Shown here one piece after another: positions 33,424-42,300 of a stretch of DNA of 64,000 nt (position 1 is the stretch's first letter; each line of letters starts with the position of its first letter). Source of the DNA: Argonema galeatum A003/A1. GTDB lineage: Bacteria; Cyanobacteriota; Cyanobacteriia; Cyanobacteriales; Aerosakkonemataceae. The notes beneath the pieces were generated by a model. That model had not been told where the DNA came from. It saw nothing but the letters and a program-made list of their open reading frames with translations, and searched no databases. A program made the translations under genes and the position numbers. The stretch covers positions 69,555 to 133,554 of the forward strand of contig NZ_JAIQZM010000013.1 of assembly GCF_023333595.1 (NCBI RefSeq), written 5' to 3'.

Positions 33424-34860
33424 CTAGACGATGATGAAGTCGCCGGAGGAAATGTTTAAGCCAGTATCTAAGGTAGCAAACTGGTTACCAGTACCAAAAC
33501 CTCCATTTTGACCATTTTCATTGTAGTAGAGTTTACCAGTGTCCTTGTTATAGACAATCAAGCCTTGAGCTATCTCAGCTGAAGCATTGTCGCTGCCGGT
33601 GACTACTGAAACTCCTGGGGCATTCGTCACAAACAAGGCAGTAAATAGGCCATTACCTGGAGTTGTAAAACCGGCTGCAGTACCATTACCATCCAGGACG
33701 ATCTTGTCTATTCCTACTTCAAAGCCTATGATGCTATCCAGGCCCAGTTCGCCAAAGTTGTTGATCGATCCCGTATCTGGTGATACTAGGCTCGTTGCGA
33801 ATGTACCGCCAGAAAACACGAAGTAATCGGCACCTTCTCCACCAATCAGGGTGTCATTGCCACCCCAACCAATCAGGGTATCGCTACCTTCTCCACCAAT
33901 TATGGAGTCAGCTTCACCACCAACACCACCAAAGAGGCTGTCATCGCCAGCGCCGCCAAAAATGGTGTCAGCACCAGTTCCCCCGTCTACTGTGTCACCA
34001 CCATCTCCACCGTATATGGTATCAGTACCAGCTTTGCCACTGATGAAGTCAGCGCCATCCCCAGTGTCAGCTCCTCCCGTAATTGTAGAGCCACCAAAGA
34101 GTAAATCAGCGTCGGCGGTACCTATGAGGGTGTCGCCGTCTTCACCACCAATCAGGGTATCGCTTTTACCACCTTGCGAAAACCCTACTAAAGAGTCGCT
34201 GCCCTTCTGGCCGTACAAAGCGCTGCCACCCTTACCCATAAGGGTATCGTTGTCTTTGCCGCCAAAAAGGGTAGCGCCCGTTACGTTATCACCAACCACA
34301 AGCATATCGTTTCCTGCGTTGCCGTTGGCGAGGATACCGCTTGCCTTAGCAAGGAGACTGTCATTGCCATCACCGCCCAGCAGTGTATCGGCAGCCAGTC
34401 CTTCGAGGGTATCGTTGCCTTCATCACCAGACAAGTAACCAGTACCCGCACCTTTGAGGCTATCGTTACCCTCACCGCCGTACAGGGTGGCAGTTGCCGC
34501 ACCGATCAGGGTATCTTTACCAGCTTCGCCGTACAGGATGGATGATGCCGCTCCCACCAGGATGTCGTCATCTTCACCGCCGTACATGGTATCGCCAAAA
34601 ATAGCTTGTAGGCTGTCCTTGCCCTTATCTCCGTATAAGAGGCTATTAGAACCACTTTTCAAAGTGTCACCACCCTGACCGCCGAAGAGGGTATTGCCAG
34701 CAACGAAGGACTGAAGGTTATCATCCCCTTGGTTACCGCTAAATATGACACCCCCAGCAATAGCCGTGATGGTGTCATTTCCTCCCAGTCCTAATATGGT
34801 GTCCCCAGGGGCACCGCCAGTAAAAGTATCGTTTCCTGCCGTAAGTGTAATTAAAGGCAT
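33424..34860 (-). CDS. RTX (hemolysin-type calcium-binding repeat) protein
   Basis: A 478-residue secreted-type protein with no N-terminal signal peptide. Residues 1-340 are GGxGxDxL nonapeptides that roll into a calcium-binding beta-helix; in the first half clear repeats occur every 18 residues (LYGGEGNDSLKGAGTGYLSG, then DEGNDTLEGL), the alternate nine-residue unit having lost its Asp. Residues 340-478 form a C-terminal domain (DYFVFSGGTF, DSIIGFEVGIDKIVLDG, DTGKLYYNENGQ, ending FIIV) typical of type I secretion signals. A GAGGAG ribosome-binding site lies 10 bases upstream. Its likely exporter is the cluster at 22593-28691. Confidence 0.9.
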   Translation of the reverse strand: MPLITLTAGNDTFTGGAPGDTILGLGGNDTITAIAGGVIFSGNQGDDNLQSFVAGNTLFGGQGGDTLKSGSNSLLYGDKGKDSLQAIFGDTMYGGEDDDILVGAASSILYGEAGKDTLIGAATATLYGGEGNDSLKGAGTGYLSGDEGNDTLEGLAADTLLGGDGNDSLLAKASGILANGNAGNDMLVVGDNVTGATLFGGKDNDTLMGKGGSALYGQKGSDSLVGFSQGGKSDTLIGGEDGDTLIGTADADLLFGGSTITGGADTGDGADFISGKAGTDTIYGGDGGDTVDGGTGADTIFGGAGDDSLFGGVGGEADSIIGGEGSDTLIGWGGNDTLIGGEGADYFVFSGGTFATSLVSPDTGSINNFGELGLDSIIGFEVGIDKIVLDGNGTAAGFTTPGNGLFTALFVTNAPGVSVVTGSDNASAEIAQGLIVYNKDTGKLYYNENGQNGGFGTGNQFATLDTGLNISSGDFIIV

Positions 34861-34874
34861 TTATCGTTCACTCC

Positions 34875-35012
34875 TCATTCCTTAGTCGTGGATTGGATAT
34901 TTTCTAAGATATCCGACGGATTCGCGAAAATAGCTTGCGGTGATAGAGTTTCACAGGTAGATTCGCTGGCTCCCTCTACCACGCTTGCTTTCAGTAGTAT
35001 AGCTTGCATCAT
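34875..35012 (-). CDS. Possible 45-residue ORF coupled to the RTX gene
   Basis: An ATG-ATG start with a GGGGAA ribosome-binding site and a stop TGA that overlaps the GAGGAG of the downstream RTX gene (14 bases of spacer). The peptide starts MMQAILLKASVVEGASE and ends NPSDILENIQSTTKE, with one Cys and no double-Gly leader. The geometry suggests translational coupling or a leader-type control; no family is recognised, so coding status is uncertain. Confidence 0.4.
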   Translation of the reverse strand: MMQAILLKASVVEGASESTCETLSPQAIFANPSDILENIQSTTKE

Positions 35013-35151
35013 AATTTTCCCCAATTACCTAAATAGGTTTCCAGGCCATAACTTTTTTGCTTCCTGACTGTTCAACTTATTTTATAGTTCCCTCCATACG
35101 CAAATTATGTGCAATCTTGCCTATAATAGCGAAGATTCTTTACAATCTTTG

Positions 35152-36453
35152 TCAAGATTTGGTTAAATTTCCCTGCGCCAAGGCAAAATCTTGGGTTTGC
35201 AGCCCAAGGCTGGACGCCACCTTCTGTTGTGGTGAGAGGGAACGATTAGCTACGTCTTGAATTAGCTGGATATGGCGGGGCAGCAAGACATCATGGGAAT
35301 ACTGTTCTAAAACTGTTTGCCTCGCCTTTTGGCGGATTTCTGCCATGCGGGTAGGATGATCCAAAACTGCATCGATTTTGTCAGCAATCTGCTTGGGTGA
35401 AAAGAAATCGACCAGCAAACCATTTTCGCCACTGCGGATAACTTCGCTCACTGGCGGCGTGTCGGAGCCAATTACCAAGCATCCAGCAGACATAGCTTCA
35501 ATCATCGACCAAGATAACACAAATGGCCGAGTCAAATAGATGTGGGCTTTTGATGCCTGAATTACTTTTAGGTATAACCCGTAGGGTAGGGAGCCGACAA
35601 AGTGAATTCGGGATAAATCGAGGGGTACTTTCTTGAGCATATGCTCTTTATAGGTGACGCCATTGGGCAAAGCTTTGCCATAACAGACGCGATCGGACCC
35701 CACCACTACTATATGACAGTTAGGACGCCTCTCTTGCACGTAAGCAAGGCTTTCAATAAATTCGGGAAAGCCCCGATAAGGCTCCATCCCCCGCCCTACA
35801 TAAGTGACAATTTCATCAACTTCTGACAAATCCAGATTCGGCAGCATAAGTTTCGCGCCGGGGTTCGGTTTAAAGTAGTCCGTATCTACCCCGTCGTGCA
35901 GCACAGAAATCTTGCTGTGAAATTCTTGAGGAAACTGGGACTTTTGCCAGTTAGTTGGAGATATGCCCCTGTCGCAACTATACAAATCTATCAAAATAGG
36001 CGCATTTTTCGTGCGAATTCGCGCCATATCATCCACCGATAACGGGTCAGCCGGGTCAAAGTCAGCATCTGACCCAACGGCATGGTAAAACCACTCGAAA
36101 TAACACATCAGCTGACTGTTCGGGAAGGCATCCTTCATAAACAGTGTTGGCCCCCAACCGGAATGGCCGTAGATTATGTCTGGAATAAATCCTTCTGCCT
36201 TCAGCTGTTCCGCTACCCGAAACATGGCTTGTCCATGCAAAACGCCATTTTCTAGGAAACGGACATAGTGGTGCGTCTCAGATCTCGCTTCGCGGCTCAG
36301 CTTAAACAGCACTTTGCGGACGCCAGGAATCTGCCACTCTGGATTTTCGATTTTACAGCCAAAGACAACTTCATTGTTGGGGTCTTGAGCTAGAAGTGTC
36401 GCCACGTGGCGAAATTGGGCTGGAAAATTAGGATGCAGGAAAAGAATTCGCAT
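35152..36453 (-). CDS. Glycosyltransferase family 4 protein
   Basis: A 433-residue GT-B enzyme starting MRILFLHPNFPAQFRHVATL, a pattern typical of a cyanobacterial/alphaproteobacterial GT4 subgroup. It has IIYGHSGWGPTLFM, DRGISPTNWQ, VTYVGRGMEPYRGFPEFIES and, in the donor region, ILTRPFVLSWSMIEAMSAGC-like sequence (E in the usual position), then SDTPPVSEVI and ENGLLVDFF. Last gene in the minus-strand polysaccharide run. The 5' leader contains three copies of a GGGGCTA heptamer (36470-36493). Acts on an unknown glycan. Confidence 0.9.
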   Translation of the reverse strand: MRILFLHPNFPAQFRHVATLLAQDPNNEVVFGCKIENPEWQIPGVRKVLFKLSREARSETHHYVRFLENGVLHGQAMFRVAEQLKAEGFIPDIIYGHSGWGPTLFMKDAFPNSQLMCYFEWFYHAVGSDADFDPADPLSVDDMARIRTKNAPILIDLYSCDRGISPTNWQKSQFPQEFHSKISVLHDGVDTDYFKPNPGAKLMLPNLDLSEVDEIVTYVGRGMEPYRGFPEFIESLAYVQERRPNCHIVVVGSDRVCYGKALPNGVTYKEHMLKKVPLDLSRIHFVGSLPYGLYLKVIQASKAHIYLTRPFVLSWSMIEAMSAGCLVIGSDTPPVSEVIRSGENGLLVDFFSPKQIADKIDAVLDHPTRMAEIRQKARQTVLEQYSHDVLLPRHIQLIQDVANRSLSPQQKVASSLGLQTQDFALAQGNLTKS

Positions 36454-36469
36454 GGGCTAGGAGAAGAGA

Positions 36470-36493
36470 GGGGCTAGGGGCTAGGGGCTAGGG
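36470..36493. repeat. GGGGCTA heptamer, three copies, in a gene leader
   Basis: Units at 36470-36476, 36477-36483 and 36484-36490 plus GGG. It lies 17 bases upstream of the GT4 start codon on the opposite-strand reading, where copy-number change could alter the leader length. Confidence 0.8.
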
Positions 36494-36542
36494 AAGAAGG
36501 AAGAGGGGCGGGTGCGGTCATAATACCAAATCCGGGTTAACT

Positions 36543-36619
36543 ACCCCTTTTTCTTGAAGCCCGCGCAGGCGGGCTTTGTCTGTGTAGCCGCGACTTTAGT
36601 CGTCGGGTAAAAAAGGGGT
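36543..36619. repeat. Three-way-junction-like palindromic element
   Basis: An outer stem ACCCCTTTTT/AAAAAGGGGT (36543-36552 with 36610-36619) encloses two inner hairpins: AAGCCCGC/GCGGGCTT (36557-36576) and CGAC/GTCG (36591-36602). It is intergenic between the GT4 start and the GT-C stop, and can be drawn as a cloverleaf-like fold. Confidence 0.75.
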
Positions 36620-36651
36620 TAGGCTTTGTTTCTTTCTTATATTACAATTCA

Positions 36652-38376
36652 TCACCGTTTCTCGATTTTCCAGAGCCAGATCTCGCTAGAGCGGGAAATT
36701 GGCTCCAAATAATCGAAAACTGGGGGTGACTGGTAAACCGTTTCTATTTTATAGTTCCCTTGTTTCCAGTGTCGAGATTTCAATTTTTCTGAAGGTCGGT
36801 ATAAAAACACATCGCTGAAGCCATCGGGAATCTGGGATAGATTTTCTTGGGCTACAAACTGAATCCGTGCTTTTGGATTTAGCAAATAGCCGAGAGACAG
36901 GACTCTTGGGACATAACCGCTACTGATGACAAGTGGGCGTTGATGCTGATTAATAATGCCAGCTACTTGAGGATTGTAATAGCTTCCGTATTTACTCCAC
37001 CAAGATTCTGCTTGAGAGCTAATAGCACATGATATAACACCACCAGATATCAGCACAAGCGCGATAAAGCGCCACAGTTGACGACGCTTTTCGCTAGTTA
37101 TTCGCCCTGTAGAGCCCCCCTCCATAAGAGGCTGAGCCTCTACATTCTCGTGACCCGGCAGAACCGGGTCACGAGAATGTTTGCCCCCCCTTTTTAAGGG
37201 GGGGTTGGGGGGGATCTCCTGGTAAGACATCAAACTATAAATAGTATAAGCAACTGCAATTTGAATCCCTAAATAACAGGGAACAAGGTAACGACTCACA
37301 CTGGAGCGGATGCCACCCCAAATTAAATCTGGCAATATCAGAGCTAGCCCTGTTACTCCCATCAAAGTCAAAATAAATAACCACACTCTTTTTGGAGTTT
37401 GACGGCAGAGAAAATAAATGCTATATCCTACCAAAATTGCCAGCGTTCCTACCAAAATAAGCCGGATGATATCTGCTATTGGATTGCCAAATTCTACAAT
37501 TCTACCCTGACTATCTAGATCGATGAAAGCACGGCTGAGATTAAAACCCCACATTTGAAATAAAGATGGCAGGGTCACTTTTTCTTGGAAGTTGCTAGTT
37601 GTGCTTTGAATAGTGGATAAGCTATTAGCAACAATAAACAGCCAAGGTGTAAATGTTATCAACCCAAAGCCAGATGCCAGTAAGAAGGCAGTTCGCGTTT
37701 TAGTCCACTGCCAGCCTTCGTTAGCAAATACATAAATTCCCTGTCCGATTACAATTAACACAGAAAATAAATAAGTATATAATAACAGTGGCAAAGTAGC
37801 TGCATAAATTACCAAACTAAATTTTGTGTTAAGGCGTATGGCTCGCAGCAGCAACCAACTGGATAACAAAATGGTCACAGTCCACAAGCTGTACTCGCGA
37901 ACTTCCTGAGCATAAAGCACATGGAAAGGCGAAACTGCTACCATTGCTACTGTTACCCAAGCGATCGGCGTTGAGTTAAATAATTCGCAGCACAACCAAT
38001 AAAGACAAGGAAATACAAATAAACTAATTAGGGCTGGCAAACTTCTTTTTATTGCCAGGTCAGAACCCAACCATTTTTCCCAAAAATAGGCCATTATGTA
38101 ATATAATGGCGGGTGCTGAGAGTCTTCAAGTGCTAAAGATTTAATAGTATCGTTTATACCTCTGTCTGGATGGGGTTGCTGATATTGCTGCAATTCTTCC
38201 ATGCTTTTTGGCTTACCATCAAAGAGTTCGTGAGTCGCTTCTGTGAGGGTGTAACCGGCAATACGTAATGAGGTATATACTTCATCGCCCCAGTAAACTT
38301 TTTTGTCCAAATTTACGAAGCGAAAAAAGATGCCTAACACTAAGATGGCGATGATTAAGAAATAGAATTTACGCAA
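36652..38376 (-). CDS. GT-C family membrane glycosyltransferase (PMT/ArnT-like)
   Basis: A 574-residue polytopic enzyme with about eleven membrane helices, using a polyprenyl-phosphate sugar donor. The first-loop acidic motif (VYWGDEVYTSLR) and SQHPPLYYIMAYFWEKWLG are typical of the GT39/PMT-2 class. It starts with TTG (no ATG near); the first codons lie inside a dispersed element (38371-38473). A loop between late helices carries a repeat-derived insert (about residues 392-430) including NPPLKRGG and a 17-bp hairpin. The catalytic part appears intact. Probably adds sugar at the outer face of the membrane. Confidence 0.85.
   Translation of the reverse strand: MRKFYFLIIAILVLGIFFRFVNLDKKVYWGDEVYTSLRIAGYTLTEATHELFDGKPKSMEELQQYQQPHPDRGINDTIKSLALEDSQHPPLYYIMAYFWEKWLGSDLAIKRSLPALISLFVFPCLYWLCCELFNSTPIAWVTVAMVAVSPFHVLYAQEVREYSLWTVTILLSSWLLLRAIRLNTKFSLVIYAATLPLLLYTYLFSVLIVIGQGIYVFANEGWQWTKTRTAFLLASGFGLITFTPWLFIVANSLSTIQSTTSNFQEKVTLPSLFQMWGFNLSRAFIDLDSQGRIVEFGNPIADIIRLILVGTLAILVGYSIYFLCRQTPKRVWLFILTLMGVTGLALILPDLIWGGIRSSVSRYLVPCYLGIQIAVAYTIYSLMSYQEIPPNPPLKRGGKHSRDPVLPGHENVEAQPLMEGGSTGRITSEKRRQLWRFIALVLISGGVISCAISSQAESWWSKYGSYYNPQVAGIINQHQRPLVISSGYVPRVLSLGYLLNPKARIQFVAQENLSQIPDGFSDVFLYRPSEKLKSRHWKQGNYKIETVYQSPPVFDYLEPISRSSEIWLWKIEKR
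37142..37214. repeat. Repeat cluster inserted in the GT-C gene
   Basis: 37142-37158 and 37164-37180 form a perfect 17-bp hairpin (core TCTCGTGACCCGG) with a 5-base loop. A C7-TTTTTAAG-G8 block (about 37184-37206) follows, the source of the NPPLKRG peptide. All are typical intergenic elements but here lie within an open frame. Confidence 0.85.
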
Positions 38377-38473
38377 TCGCCCCCCTTGCCCCCCAAATCT
38401 GGGGGGAACAGGACTCTTCTCCCCCCAAATTTGGGGGGGCGGGGGGGCTAAACCTTAGTTTTTGCGTAAGCCC
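38371..38473. repeat. CCCCCCAAATCTGGGGGG-type element abutting the GT-C start
   Basis: In reverse orientation this carries GGGCTTACGCAAAAACTAAGG, then a large C/G stem and GGGGGGCGATTGCGTAAATTC. Relatives are at 51078-51180 and 57362-57504. The GCGTAAATTCTATT end matches GCGTAAGTCCTATT of the 57362 copy, so the TTG start and the following codons derive from the element end. Confidence 0.8.
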
Positions 38474-38507
38474 TGAGAAATTTAAGCTATTTAGCTTAGA
38501 CTTAGTT

Positions 38508-39338
38508 TTATACCCAATCAAAATTTGTGCCCAAATACTCTTCTAATTTTTGGTTATACGGTTGGAAATATGCTTTCAGTTGAAGCCGCGTCGCTTCGCT
38601 AATTTCCGTTTCCAGGTAATCGCCAGCATTGAGTTTGTCATACTTATCGAGTTGATGAGAGGGTAGATTTAAAAAATCAAATGCTTTATTCAAGATGACT
38701 GTTGGGTTGTCGTAAAAATCTTCGCTTTTAAGAATCAAAAACTGTTCTCTGGGGAAAAAATTTATCCAAGTTGTGAGTTGTTCGATGTAGGTTCCCCTAG
38801 ATAGGTAGGAATAGTGCTGATGGTTGAAGCTGTAGTAAGTTTCACAGGCAAGGATTTTTTCGATTTCGCCTTTGAGTCGGAATTCTTCTTGTGCTAGAGC
38901 TTCCTCGATCGACAGATACTCCACACCCAACTTTACTTCATGATTGTAATGAGAAATTGCCCTATTCACTGGATCTCTCAGCAGCACAATCAGCTTTACT
39001 TGGGGGAATAATTCGTAAAGGCGCTGGGGAACTGAAGGATGGAAGATATAATAAGGACTTGACTCACCAGTGATAAACCCCCTCAAAAAATTATCTTGCT
39101 CATCCGCGATAGATCGATCGGCTGACTGGGAGACATACTTGGCAAATCTGGGAAATTGATCTCGATACCAATCAACGCCTTTGTGAAAGTTTAAGTCAAA
39201 AAAATGCAACTCTTTTCTCTCGGCAGGCACAATCTGGGGATGGCGAATTAGATAGCTATAAAAGGATGTAGTTCCACACTTTTGTGCCCCAATAATAAGG
39301 AAGTCTGGTTGTCGTTCTTTTTGATATATTTTTCCCAT
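38508..39338 (-). CDS. Sulfotransferase domain protein
   Basis: A 276-residue PAPS-dependent sulfotransferase. The 5'-phosphosulfate-binding loop IIGAQKCGTTSFYSYLIRHP and ELHFFD are near the N-terminus, the 3'-phosphate-binding RDPVNRAISHYNHEV in the middle and GTYIEQLTTWINFFPREQFL later, the order of heparan/NDST-like bacterial sulfotransferases. It transfers sulfate to a sugar hydroxyl or amine. Located between the GT-C gene and the large GT2-GT4 gene (32 bases from the latter), so probably modifies the polysaccharide of this cluster. Cytosolic, start at ATG. Confidence 0.9.
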   Translation of the reverse strand: MGKIYQKERQPDFLIIGAQKCGTTSFYSYLIRHPQIVPAERKELHFFDLNFHKGVDWYRDQFPRFAKYVSQSADRSIADEQDNFLRGFITGESSPYYIFHPSVPQRLYELFPQVKLIVLLRDPVNRAISHYNHEVKLGVEYLSIEEALAQEEFRLKGEIEKILACETYYSFNHQHYSYLSRGTYIEQLTTWINFFPREQFLILKSEDFYDNPTVILNKAFDFLNLPSHQLDKYDKLNAGDYLETEISEATRLQLKAYFQPYNQKLEEYLGTNFDWV

Positions 39339-39370
39339 ACAAATCTTTACTTCCTTTGCACCACATACTA

Positions 39371-42300
39371 CTATTTTAATGCTACTTCCTTCGTGAGCAA
39401 AAGCTGTTTCTGGAGTAACTCTGCTTCGTCAAACATTCGGCAAACTTTCGCATAAGCATTACTAGCCATACGAGCCGATACTTCTGGGTTTTCCAAGCAC
39501 TTCTGAATTGCGTCAGCTAAAGCTTTGGGATTCCCCGGTTCAACTAAGTATGCTTCATGGCGATCGCTAATCATTTCGGGAATTCCAAACACATTGGTAC
39601 TAACAATTTTTAACTCGAATGCCATTGCTTCTAATATCACTCTAGGGAACGACTCTTCAAAACTTGAACAAACGAAAATATCGCTTAAAGCGAAAAAGTC
39701 ATAAACATCTGTGGTTTGATCGTAAATGTACATATTTTCTAACTTTGATTTTCGGATTTGGTGCTGCAAGAAGTTATAATAGCTAATCACTCTGCCGCCA
39801 ACGATCGCACAAGATAGGTTGAAATTTCTCTGGGGGTATTGAGCCTCTAACTCTTTAATTGCTTCTATGAAAATATGTTGTCCTTTTCTTTCGCAAATCG
39901 TTCCCACCACAGTTAAAACTACGTCATTTTCATTTATGCCATATTTGGCACGCAATTCAGATTTGGTATGGGATTGGCGGAAGTGATTGATTTTGTCTAT
40001 AGGAACTGCGCCGGGTATGGTTCGGAAATTATCTTTAATGTTCAACGCTTGAAACACATTCTGTGTAGCTTTAGCTTGGAATACTACTTGATTGGCATTT
40101 AAGAAACAGTCTTTCAGCAATCGCGGCATTGACTCTTCGCAAGCTTCACCAAAAAAGTTCTTAATACTTTTATCTAGAGTTGCACTTTCATGGATATGCC
40201 ATATAGTTGGCAAGCCAAATAAACGCGCCAATTCCACGCCCCAAAAGCTAATCAAGGTGTTACATACCACCAAGTCAAATGAAGCTAAGTCTATGCGATC
40301 GCCTAATTCTTTTAATCGGCTACGAAACTGCTCTATTGTTTCATTTGGGAACGGTACTTGTTTGGAGACAATTTTAACGGGGATATTCAAATTTTCATAA
40401 GCTTCTCGTAACAGACCGTCTTCAGGAGATAGAACGTTAACTTGATAGTTGCCAACCGTAGCAAAATGGCGGGCATAATTGTAAACAATTAGGGTAGCAC
40501 CTTCCAGGTTTAAGTTGTGGGTAAGTACAAGTACTTTTAATTTAGATGCTCGTTCGGTGTGGCAATAATGATATGGATTTACAGCCATCCACATGGAATC
40601 AATATCTAAGCTTTCATTAAAAAATGGATCTTTAAAGTCTTTGTATTTAGCTAAAAAATTCAAATGTTCTTGATAGTTATGATCCTTGCCTCTAGATGCG
40701 CTCGTTAGGTGAATTAAGCTCGCTTGGGGTGTGTAGACAATACGTTTGCCTAATTGCATAACTCGCAGACAGTAATCCACATCGTTGTACTGAACGGCGA
40801 AATTTTCTTCGTCAAACCCGCCTATTTCTCGATATAAAGCGGTTGAGGTTAGAAGACAAGCGCCAGTGACTGCTGAAACGTTGCGTGCTGCATGGGGTAA
40901 ACAAATATAACCTACTTCTTCTTTTGGTAGATGATGAAATAGATGATCGGCAAGTCCGTTATGTGGCCCGATGACGACGCCTGCGTGCTGAATAGTGCGA
41001 TCGGGATAAAAAAGCCTAGCTCCTACAATTTCGACATTATCTATTGACATCCAGCCAACCATGTCTTCTAGCCAACCAGGTGCTATAGCTTCTATATCAT
41101 TATTGAGATGAAGTATATAGGGTGTGTCAACGTAGTTGGCAGCTAGGTTCATCAAGCGAGCGTAGTTGAATGAGCCGTTGGTTCGTCCTGAGTTGATAAC
41201 TCGGCATTGCAGGACTTGATTTTGTGCTAGTTTTTGGAGATATTCGTGAGTTTTTGTTTCCTGAGAGCCATCGTCAATTATTAATAACTTGACGTAACGC
41301 TTATCAACGGTTCTTTCTAAACTCGCTACACATTTTTCTAGCAGTTCTACTTTGTCTTTTGTGGGTATGGCAATGGTGACAGGATTTTGAGCCAGCAGGC
41401 TTTCGTCCCACTTAAGCTGGTACAAACATAAACCGTGCTTTTCTGCAATATCGGGCAAAAATGGCTTAGCTTTGAGACCGCGACGTGCTAGAGCATCTGA
41501 TATACCGCGATCGGCGCTATCGAAAATGTAGCGCTTTTGAGTACCGTGAGAAGCGGTACTTTCAGCATGACATCGCCAGTGATAACAAACTTTGGGAACG
41601 TGCTTAACTTTATCTGGTGTGGTATGTTCGCTTACCCGTAAAAATAAATCGAGATCCTGCGCCCCCTCATATCCTTTTCGCATCCGCCCAACTTTATCTA
41701 CTAAGGTCTTTCGGATCGCAGTAAAGTGTTGAGTAAAATTATGGGTGAGCATCATTTCTGGACTCCAGCTACCCTTCATCTGGGGGTCGTACCTGCGCCC
41801 AGTTAGATCTATTTTATCTTCATCGGTGTAAATCCAATCGATATCTGGATTCTTGGTAATACATTCAGCAATGTGTAATAGGGCATCTGGTGACAAGATA
41901 TCATCATGATCTAAGAAGGCAACGTATTCACCTGTAGCTAAATCTAAGGCTGAGTTTGTAGCTTTTACAATGTGACCGTTTTGGGGCCTAAAATTTACTT
42001 TGATTCGCGAGTCTGATGCTTGTGCTTGTTCGAGAATGCTTTTGACATGAGGTTTAGAGGAGGCATCGTCAGCTAAACAAAGTTCCCAATTCGGATAAAT
42101 TTGGGAGGTGACTGAATCGATCATCTCCCTCAGAAATAGCTCTGATGTATTGTAAACAGGAACAATAATGCTGATTTTGGGCGTGTTATTTTTAAGCTTT
42201 TCGGCATCTTCTGCCATGCGTGTCAAAAGCTTTGGTGTGAGGCGGTTTGTCTCAATCCATCTTTGATATGGATCTTGCATCTGCCAGGGATGAGTGACGT

